NCBI GenBank assembly: GCA_031270875.1
Contig: JAISXC010000304.1
Coordinates: 1-7,815 of the forward strand
Source of the DNA: Desulfovibrio sp.
GTDB lineage: Bacteria > Desulfobacterota > Desulfovibrionia > Desulfovibrionales > Desulfovibrionaceae
Length of the DNA stretch: 7,815 nt
Direction of reading: 5' to 3'
The notes under the pieces were generated by a model. That model was not told where the DNA came from. It saw nothing but the letters and a program-made list of their open reading frames with translations, and ran no database searches. The position numbers were made by a program, and so were the translations under genes. This document shows, piece after piece, positions 1 to 4,995 of the stretch (its first letter is position 1; each line of letters opens with the position of its first letter).

Positions 1-372
1 CAGGAAATCATACGTCTGATGCAGATAACCATGGTGCCGCGCGCGCCCTCCTTCATTGAAGGCGTCATAAACCTGCGCGGCAAGGTGATCCCCGTCATCA
101 ACATGCGTACCCGTTTCAACATGACTCCTGCCGAACACAACAGCAGCACGCGCATCGTGGTCACGGAATTTGACCAGAAAATCGTTGGTTTTCTTGTGGA
201 CGCCGTTTCCAAGGTTTTGCGGATCCCGGCGAATACGGTGGAAGAAGCGCCGCCGATTCTCGCCGGCATCGGTTCGGAATATATCCGCGGCGTCGGCAGG
301 CTGGGTGACCGCCTGCTCATTTTGCTTGACCTCGACAACTTGTTGAGCAACATGAACCTTGACGTTCAGTAA
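1..372 (+). CDS. cheW: CheW-type chemotaxis adaptor, 5' end outside the window
   Basis: CheW is a cytoplasmic scaffold that links methyl-accepting chemoreceptors to the histidine kinase CheA. The reading frame is open from base 1 (first residues QEIIRL) to a TAA at 370-372, so the start lies upstream; 123 residues are visible and about 35-45 should be missing compared with usual 150-170-residue CheW proteins. The diagnostic segment is GVINLRGKVIPVINMRTRF (visible residues 21-39), the core of the CheW beta-barrel, followed by RIVVTEFDQKIVGFLVDAVS and the late segment YIRGVGRLGDRLLILLDLD. There is no kinase or receiver domain before the stop, so this is a stand-alone CheW and not the end of CheA or CheV, although a domain lying entirely upstream cannot be excluded. 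The methionine at base 19 is internal to the conserved fold and is not the real start. The next gene begins 104 bases downstream on the same strand and is functionally unrelated. Confidence 0.93.
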   Translation, partial: QEIIRLMQITMVPRAPSFIEGVINLRGKVIPVINMRTRFNMTPAEHNSSTRIVVTEFDQKIVGFLVDAVSKVLRIPANTVEEAPPILAGIGSEYIRGVGRLGDRLLILLDLDNLLSNMNLDVQ

Positions 373-407
373 GGCCGCTGTGGCTGACGGTGGGAAGCAG
401 GCCTTGC
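369..407 (+). terminator. Stem-loop over the cheW stop codon, possible weak terminator
   Basis: Bases 369-379 pair with 396-407: a block of eight pairs (369-376 with 400-407, including one T-G wobble) continues, across a bulged A399, into GCT/AGC. The loop is about 16 bases. The stem includes the cheW stop TAA. No T-run follows (next bases GAATCAC), so it is not a standard intrinsic terminator; it could protect the 3' end of the mRNA or be chance in GC-rich DNA. Confidence 0.3.
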
Positions 408-426
408 GAATCACGCGCACGCTGTT

Positions 427-452
427 GTCCTGAATCCGGGAACCGGAAGGAC
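427..452 (+). other. Two-tier stem-loop in the aminotransferase leader
   Basis: GTCCT (427-431) pairs with AGGAC (448-452) and TCCGG (435-439) pairs with CCGGA (443-447). The result is ten perfect pairs with a GAA bulge at 432-434 and a GAA loop at 440-442. It ends 12 bases before the ribosome binding site of the sugar aminotransferase gene. There is no T-run after it. It may be a leader structure or the tail structure of a cheW transcript. Confidence 0.4.
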
Positions 453-464
453 GTGTGTGAAACC

Positions 465-470
465 GGGAGG
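465..470 (+). promoter_or_regulatory. Ribosome binding site fixing the aminotransferase start
   Basis: GGGAGG lies 6 bases before the ATG at 477-479. An in-frame upstream ATG at 390 would add 29 arginine- and cysteine-rich residues that precede the conserved fold and has no comparable site, so 477 is the start. Confidence 0.85.
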
Positions 471-476
471 AATCTC

Positions 477-1625
477 ATGGCCTTGCGTCTCTCGCGTTCC
501 ATTGTCGGAGAGGCGGAAGCGCGCGCCGTCAATCGCGTTCTTCTGGAAGACGGTTACTTGGGCATGGGGAATGAGGTTCGCCTGTTTGAGGAGGATCTGG
601 CGGCATTTCTCGGCGTGGCCGCCGAACAGGTCATTACCGTAAACACGGGAACGGCGGCCCTGCATCTGGCGGTTGAGTCCATGGCTCCGCGCGGCGGCGG
701 CGAGGTACTGGTGCCTTCGCTGACCTTTGTGGCGTCGTTTCAGGCCATCACCGCGGCGGGATGCACCCCTGTCGCCTGCGACTGCCTGCCCGAAACCGGC
801 ACACTGGATTTGAGGGATGCGGAAAAACGCCTCAGCGCAAGAACCTTTGCCGTCATGCCTGTGGACTATGCCAGCAACCCCTGGCAGTTGGATGAAGTGC
901 ACGGCTTCGCCGCGCGCAAGGGCCTGCGTGTGGTGGAGGACGCGGCTCATGCTTTTGGCTGCCGCAGCCGCGGGCGCACTGTCGGCAGTTTCGGCGACAT
1001 GGTGTGCTTCAGCTTTGACGGCATCAAGAACATTACTTCCGGCGAAGGAGGGTGCGTGGTGTCTTTTGACTTCCGGGCCGCCCGTCGCATTGCGGACGCC
1101 CGCCTGTTGTCGGTGGAGGGGGATACGGAAAGGCGCTTCGCGGGCGCGCGGTCATGGGAGCCGGATGTGAAGCGGCAAGGCTGGCGTTATCACATGAGCA
1201 ACATCATGGCGGCCCTGGGGCGGGTGCAGCTTGCGCGTCTGGAGGCGGAATTCATCCCGGCGCGCCGGGCGCTGGCCGCACGGTACAGAGAGCGTCTGGC
1301 CGGCCTGCCCGGCATCGCTTTTTTGCAGACCGATCCGGCCGACTACATTGTACCGCACATTCTGCCGGTACGCGTGCTGCACGGGCGCAAAAACGCCGTA
1401 AAGGACGCTCTCGCCGCTGACGGCATCCCCACCGGCATACACTACAAGCCCAATCATCTTCTGACGTATTTCGGCGGAGGGGCGGCGCGTCTGCCCGCAA
1501 CGGAGCGACTGTTCGGCGAGCTTCTGACATTGCCGCTGCACCCCGGTCTGAACGGGCGGGATGTGGATGACATTTGCGCCGCCCTGCGCGCGGCGCTCCG
1601 CCGGAACACCCCCCGCCTGCCATGA
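477..1625 (+). CDS. DegT/DnrJ/EryC1/StrS-family PLP-dependent sugar aminotransferase
   Basis: This family of fold-type I PLP enzymes transfers an amino group, usually from glutamate, to a nucleotide-linked keto-sugar in the cytoplasm, giving amino-sugars for surface polysaccharide, lipid A or protein glycosylation. The 382-residue length is typical. Visible landmarks: NTGTAALHLA (residues 56-65, cofactor phosphate region), VPSLTFVAS (79-87), VVEDAAHAFG (152-161, with Asp155 contacting the PLP pyridine nitrogen), and CFSFDGIKNITSGEGG (177-192), where Lys184 is the expected Schiff-base lysine. The segment RYHMSNIMAALGRVQL (237-252) and the late IHYKPNHLLTYF (321-332) are also characteristic. 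All key residues are present. The exact sugar substrate cannot be read from sequence; ArnB-, VioA- or PseC-like roles are all possible. The ATG follows a strong binding site, and the TGA overlaps the next gene's ATG (ATGA), with the GtrA-family and glycosyltransferase genes directly downstream. Confidence 0.93.
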   Translation: MALRLSRSIVGEAEARAVNRVLLEDGYLGMGNEVRLFEEDLAAFLGVAAEQVITVNTGTAALHLAVESMAPRGGGEVLVPSLTFVASFQAITAAGCTPVACDCLPETGTLDLRDAEKRLSARTFAVMPVDYASNPWQLDEVHGFAARKGLRVVEDAAHAFGCRSRGRTVGSFGDMVCFSFDGIKNITSGEGGCVVSFDFRAARRIADARLLSVEGDTERRFAGARSWEPDVKRQGWRYHMSNIMAALGRVQLARLEAEFIPARRALAARYRERLAGLPGIAFLQTDPADYIVPHILPVRVLHGRKNAVKDALAADGIPTGIHYKPNHLLTYFGGGAARLPATERLFGELLTLPLHPGLNGRDVDDICAALRAALRRNTPRLP

Positions 1626-2080
1626 CGGAATACATTCGTGATCTACAAAGCATTGCCCGCGGCCTGCTTGCCAGACGCTGGACGCGTTTCGGGATTATGG
1701 GCGGCCTGTCGACCCTCAGCTATTTTCTCTTTGGCTGGCTTCTGGTCGCCGTTCTCGACCTGCCTGTTCTTTTGGGCAACGCCGTCGCATATCTTCTGTC
1801 ATTCGGCATTTCCTATGCCGGGCAGCGCCGCTGGACCTTTCATGCGCAGGGCTTTCATAAGAGCATGCTGCCGCGCTACGCCCTCGCGCAGGCGGCCGGG
1901 CTTGTTCTGAACACCTGTCTTATCTGGCTGCTGAGACATGCCGGGTTTTCGTACATCATGTCCATGCCCGTCGCCGCGCTGCTTGTTGCCTTTGCAACCT
2001 ATCTGCTTTGCAAGTATTTTGTCTTCCCCAACACCGCCGAAAAGGGAAAGCGATGCCGCCCGCCGTTTCCGTCATCATGA
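1622..2080 (+). CDS. GtrA-family integral membrane protein, putative lipid-linked sugar translocase
   Basis: GtrA-like proteins are small four-helix inner-membrane proteins. The family is thought to flip polyprenyl-phosphate-linked sugars across the membrane for O-antigen or cell-wall modification, but the mechanism is proven for few members. The product is 152 residues with four hydrophobic segments at about 23-45, 47-66, 86-105 and 111-133. The family pattern is clear: FGIMGGLSTLSYFL opens helix 1, SYAGQRRWTF (residues 64-73) follows helix 2, and CKYFVFP (130-136) ends helix 4. The start ATG overlaps the aminotransferase stop as ATGA, and no good ribosome binding site precedes it, so translation is probably coupled to the upstream gene. 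An upstream in-frame ATG at 1574 would add 16 proline-rich residues encoded inside the aminotransferase gene and is disfavoured. Its last 28 bases overlap the glycosyltransferase gene, giving an unconserved Arg/Pro-rich tail. Confidence 0.88.
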   Translation: MTEYIRDLQSIARGLLARRWTRFGIMGGLSTLSYFLFGWLLVAVLDLPVLLGNAVAYLLSFGISYAGQRRWTFHAQGFHKSMLPRYALAQAAGLVLNTCLIWLLRHAGFSYIMSMPVAALLVAFATYLLCKYFVFPNTAEKGKRCRPPFPSS

Positions 2081-3036
2081 ACTGTTACAACGGCGCCCGT
2101 CATCTGCGCGCCGCCTTGCGGAGCCTGCTTGAGCAGACGTACGGCGATTTTGAGCTTGTCTTTTTCGACAACGCTTCCACCGACGCAAGCCCCGCCGTTT
2201 TTCGGGAGTTCGCCGGGCTTTTTTCCGGCAGGGCGCGCTATTTCCGGAGCAGCCGGACAGTCCCGCTCGGCGCGGCGCGCAATTGCGCCCTGTCGCACGT
2301 CCAAGGCGGACATATCGCGTTTTTGGACTGTGACGACCTGTGGCTTCCGGAAAAGCTCGACCTGCAAATGCCCCTGTTCGCGGCCAATCCAAATGTGGGC
2401 CTCGTCTGCACGGATACGGAAATTTTTGACGGCGGTCGCGTCGTCAAACGCCTTTTTTCCGAATCCCGCCCGACCAGAGGCAGGGTATTCGCCGAACTCA
2501 TGGAGCGGCAATGGATTTCCATGTCTTCAGCCATGCTGCGGCGCGAAGCGATGGAAAGTCTGCTGGAGGATTCCGCGGGAAAAACCGGGGAAAAGGCGTC
2601 CGGATATTTTGACGAGCGGCTGAACGTATGCGAGGAGGCGGATGTTTTTTACCGCATCGCCCACGACTGGGAACTGGACCATGTGGACGCGCCCCTTACC
2701 CGCTGGCGGGTGCACGGCGCCAATACCACCTTTCGCAAGTTCGGGCAATTCGCGGACGAAACGCTCTACATTCTGGAAAAGCACCGCCGCCTTTATCCCG
2801 ATTATGACGTGGAATACGCTGAACTTGTCGCCCTGCTGACGCGCCGCGCCGCTTTTCAGAAAGGCGTGGCCCTCTGGCGCGAAGGCAGGAACGGACAGGC
2901 GCGCTCGGCGATTGAGCCGTGGAGGCACGCGTCGCTCAAATACCGGCTTTTCTGGTGGACCAGCTTTCTGCCGGGCGGGTGTTTTGACTGGGCGGCGCGG
3001 ATATATTTTTCATTGCCGGCTGCCTTGCGGCGATGA
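2053..3036 (+). CDS. Family 2 (GT-A fold) glycosyltransferase
   Basis: This is a nucleotide-sugar-dependent inverting glycosyltransferase of 327 residues. The N-terminal GT-A domain shows VSVIMNCYNGARHLRAAL (residues 5-22), FDNASTDASP (38-47, nucleotide-binding loop) and HIAFLDCDDLWLPEKLDLQ (87-105), whose Asp92-Cys-Asp94-Asp95 is the metal-binding DXD element. EEADVFYRIA (194-203) probably supplies the catalytic acidic residue, and RWRVHGANTT (217-226) is the usual late motif of WcaA-like enzymes. No strong transmembrane helix is present, so unlike ArnC or GtrB it is probably cytoplasmic or peripheral; the C-terminal tail (about 295-327) is rich in Phe/Trp and may touch the membrane. The ATG at 2053 follows AAGGG (2042-2046) by 6 bases; the earlier in-frame ATG at 2008 would add residues before the conserved first strand. 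The gene starts inside the GtrA gene. Donor and acceptor are unknown. Confidence 0.9.
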   Translation: MPPAVSVIMNCYNGARHLRAALRSLLEQTYGDFELVFFDNASTDASPAVFREFAGLFSGRARYFRSSRTVPLGAARNCALSHVQGGHIAFLDCDDLWLPEKLDLQMPLFAANPNVGLVCTDTEIFDGGRVVKRLFSESRPTRGRVFAELMERQWISMSSAMLRREAMESLLEDSAGKTGEKASGYFDERLNVCEEADVFYRIAHDWELDHVDAPLTRWRVHGANTTFRKFGQFADETLYILEKHRRLYPDYDVEYAELVALLTRRAAFQKGVALWREGRNGQARSAIEPWRHASLKYRLFWWTSFLPGGCFDWAARIYFSLPAALRR

Positions 3037-3053
3037 ACGCGAATTATCGCGTT
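3036..3053. terminator. Small hairpin between convergent glycosyltransferase and purE genes
   Basis: AACGCGA (3036-3042) and TCGCGTT (3047-3053) form a perfect 7-bp stem with an ATTA loop. The stem begins at the last base of the glycosyltransferase TGA and covers the complement of the purE TAA at 3044-3046. On the plus strand a T-rich stretch follows (TTTC, then ATTTTC at about 3060). It may act as a shared terminator for both convergent units; the T-tracts are weak, so efficiency is uncertain. Confidence 0.45.
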
Positions 3054-3550
3054 TCGGCATATTTTCTCTGAATTTCCTCGCCTGCCTTTTGTACATCTTC
3101 CCGCATGACCGCGCGGGCCGCTTCGATTTTTTCCCGCAGGGCGGGCTCGGAAAGAGCCAGTATCTGCGCTGCCAGCCAGGCGGCGTTGCGCGCGCCGGCC
3201 GTGTCCAGCGCCACCGTGGCCACGGGATAGCCAGGCGGCATCTGCACGGTGGAAAAGAGAGCGTCCATCCCGGCAAGACTGCCGCCGGACACGGGAATGC
3301 CGATCACGGGTTTCACAGTGACGGCGGCTACCGCTCCCGCCAGGTGAGCGGCCATGCCGGCGGCGCAGATGAACACCCGGGCTCCGGCCCTCTCCTGCTC
3401 AAGCACTATTTCGCGAGTGCGCTCCGGCGTGCGGTGCGCGGAACTCACGGTAATGGCAAAGGCAATGCCGAGTTCTTTCAGAACGTCCGCGCAAGGGCGC
3501 ACGGTTTCTTCATCGGATTTTGAGCCCATAAGGATTACAACACGACTCAT
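3044..3550 (-). CDS. purE: PurE, AIR carboxylation enzyme (N5-CAIR mutase type)
   Basis: PurE produces 4-carboxy-5-aminoimidazole ribonucleotide in de novo purine synthesis. Class I enzymes rearrange N5-CAIR made by PurK, while class II enzymes carboxylate AIR directly with CO2. The 168-residue product has the full single-domain layout: [13 protein letters not shown] (residues 4-16, phosphate binding), SSAHRTPER (36-44, with the catalytic-site His39), [11 protein letters not shown] (62-72) and [20 protein letters not shown] (96-115). Overall it resembles class I, but the usual GGAAHLPG stretch reads GMAAHLAG here. No purK is in the window. The ATG at 3550 has only a weak site (GGGG about 7 bases upstream, at 3558-3561), and a short frame from the purD stop ends 4 bases before it, so expression may depend on translational coupling to purD. 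It converges with the glycosyltransferase gene, 7 bases apart. Confidence 0.95.
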   Translation of the reverse strand: MSRVVILMGSKSDEETVRPCADVLKELGIAFAITVSSAHRTPERTREIVLEQERAGARVFICAAGMAAHLAGAVAAVTVKPVIGIPVSGGSLAGMDALFSTVQMPPGYPVATVALDTAGARNAAWLAAQILALSEPALREKIEAARAVMREDVQKAGEEIQRKYAETR

Positions 3551-3554
3551 GGCC

Positions 3555-3629
3555 TTACCCCGACAGAATGGCCTGTATGTACTGATGCTTCCCGCGGCCG
3601 CAAAAGACGTGATCGTGGCGGGTGTTCAT
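3555..3629 (-). CDS. Possible 24-codon ORF bridging purD and purE
   Basis: On the minus strand an ATG at 3629-3627 overlaps the purD stop as ATGA. Its frame runs 24 codons to TAA at 3557-3555, just 4 bases before the purE ATG. The peptide begins [15 protein letters not shown] and ends with QYIQAILSG; it is basic, has one Cys and three His, and most codons end in G or C like the neighbouring genes. It has no good ribosome binding site of its own, so initiation would rely on ribosomes finishing purD. I do not recognise the peptide. The frame may serve only to carry ribosomes through to purE, or it may be chance: a 75-base gap stays open fairly often by luck. Confidence 0.35.
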   Translation of the reverse strand: MNTRHDHVFCGRGKHQYIQAILSG

Positions 3630-4918
3630 CCGGAACCGGCCGACATGCGCCGCAGCCCCTTGTCGCCAATATCTTTGCGGTAAAAAGCGTTTTTCATCCG
3701 GATTTTTTCCAAAGCCGCGTAGGCCGTCGCCTGCGCCCGGGCAAGATCGTCCCCCAGAGCTGTGACGCACAATACGCGCCCTCCGCTGGAAATCAGCACG
3801 CTGTCTTTGACGGCTGTGCCGCTGTGGAACACCTTGACGCCGGGAATGGTTTCCGCCTCTTCTATCCCCTTGATAATCTGCCCTTTGGCGCATGCGTGCG
3901 GGTAGCCCCTGGCTGCCAGAACAACGCCCAGCGCCGTCTGTTTGTTCCAGATAATGCTTGCGGGGTCAAGTCCGCCCGATACGCAATCCAGCATGATTCG
4001 CGCCAGATCGCCCCCGAGGCGCATGAGCAGCGGCTGACATTCCGGATCGCCGAAACGGGTGTTGTATTCAAGCACGCGGGCGCCGCCGTCCGTGAGCATA
4101 AGGCCCGCATACAGCACGCCCGTAAAGGGGTGCCCCGAGGATGCCAGTTCCTTAAGCACCGGCAGCACCGCCACGTCGACCATCCCTTCCAGGTCCGCTG
4201 ATCTGAGCATGGGGGCGGGGCTGTATGCTCCCATGCCGCCGGTGTTCGGGCCCTGGTCGTTGTCGTAGGCGGCCTTGTGATCCTGCGCTGAAGGCAGCGG
4301 CACGGCATGTTCCCCGTCACAGAAACAGAGCAGGGAAACTTCTTCCCCTCGCAGGTGTTCTTCCAGGATCACCTTGTCTCCCGCCGCCCCAAAGGCGCGG
4401 GCCACCATGATATCCTCCACGGCCTGCAAGGCTTCGCGGGAATTTTTTGCCACAACAACGCCTTTCCCCGCCGCGAGGCCGTCCGCTTTGACCACGACAG
4501 GCGCGCCGAATTTGACGATATGATTTTTTGCGGCTTCCGCATCGGTGAAAACGGAGTGTTTCGCCGTGGGAATGCCCGTTTTTGTCATGAGCTGCTTGGC
4601 AAATGCTTTGCTGCCCTCCAGACGCGCACAGTAGGCGTCCGGCCCGAAGGACGGTATGCCCGCCTGGCGCAGCCGGTCAACAATGCCCAAGGTCAGCGGC
4701 AATTCCGGCCCGGGCACTACGAGATCCATCTTTTCCTTTTGCGCCAGGGCCACAAGAGCGTCAATGTCATCCGCAGCGATCCTGGCGTTAATCGCTCCCT
4801 CGCGCTCCGTGCCGCCGTTGCCGGGGGCGGCGAAAATCTCATCCACCCGCGGACTTTGGCTGAGTTTCCATACGAGGGCATGCTCCCGCCCGCCGGAGCC
4901 GATAACAAGAATGCGCAC
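3626..4918 (-). CDS. purD: PurD, phosphoribosylamine--glycine ligase (GAR synthetase)
   Basis: This cytoplasmic ATP-grasp enzyme joins 5-phosphoribosylamine and glycine using ATP to make glycinamide ribonucleotide, the second step of purine synthesis. The 430 residues match the family length. Landmarks: RILVIGSGGREHAL (residues 2-15, N-domain), PGPELPLTLGIVD (69-81), the ATP-grasp core with VVKADGLAAGKGVVVA (142-157), PSAQDHKAAYD (209-219), GPNTGGMGAYSPAP (223-236) and VLEYNTRFGDPECQPLL (282-298, metal and ATP ligands), then the C-domain ending near YRKDIGDKGLRR. The start codon is GTG (4918-4916), preceded by GGAGG; the protein begins at the conserved first strand, so no earlier start is needed. 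It lies 77 bases downstream of the FG-GAP gene, separated by a strong hairpin, and 75 bases upstream of purE, with which it most likely forms an operon. No purine-repressor site was recognised. Confidence 0.97.
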   Translation of the reverse strand: MRILVIGSGGREHALVWKLSQSPRVDEIFAAPGNGGTEREGAINARIAADDIDALVALAQKEKMDLVVPGPELPLTLGIVDRLRQAGIPSFGPDAYCARLEGSKAFAKQLMTKTGIPTAKHSVFTDAEAAKNHIVKFGAPVVVKADGLAAGKGVVVAKNSREALQAVEDIMVARAFGAAGDKVILEEHLRGEEVSLLCFCDGEHAVPLPSAQDHKAAYDNDQGPNTGGMGAYSPAPMLRSADLEGMVDVAVLPVLKELASSGHPFTGVLYAGLMLTDGGARVLEYNTRFGDPECQPLLMRLGGDLARIMLDCVSGGLDPASIIWNKQTALGVVLAARGYPHACAKGQIIKGIEEAETIPGVKVFHSGTAVKDSVLISSGGRVLCVTALGDDLARAQATAYAALEKIRMKNAFYRKDIGDKGLRRMSAGSG

Positions 4919-4922
4919 GATA

Positions 4923-4927
4923 CCTCC
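4923..4927 (-). promoter_or_regulatory. Ribosome binding site for the GTG start of purD
   Basis: GGAGG (minus strand) sits 4 bases before the GTG at 4918-4916. It supports a GTG start at the conserved N-terminus. The spacing is slightly short. Confidence 0.75.
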
Positions 4928-4955
4928 GCTTTTTCCGTTTTATGCCGAAATTCGG

Positions 4956-4991
4956 TTGTCGGGCCGCCACGAAGACGCGGCGGCCCGACAA
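4956..4991 (-). terminator. Perfect 13-bp GC-rich hairpin between the FG-GAP gene and purD
   Basis: Bases 4956-4968 (TTGTCGGGCCGCC on the plus strand) are exactly complementary to 4979-4991. The 10-base loop can close two more pairs around AAGA. A second short palindrome, CCGAAATTCGG, abuts it at 4945-4955 on the purD side. The hairpin starts 5 bases after the FG-GAP stop codon in the direction of transcription. No T-run follows on the minus strand, so this may be a Rho-independent terminator of reduced strength, a 3'-end stabiliser or a processing site that sets different levels of the two genes. Confidence 0.6.
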
Positions 4992-4995
4992 AGGA

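Noticed and set aside
411..950. Long minus-strand frame opposite the aminotransferase gene
   Set aside because: It is a shadow of a confidently assigned gene in GC-rich DNA and shows no domain pattern.
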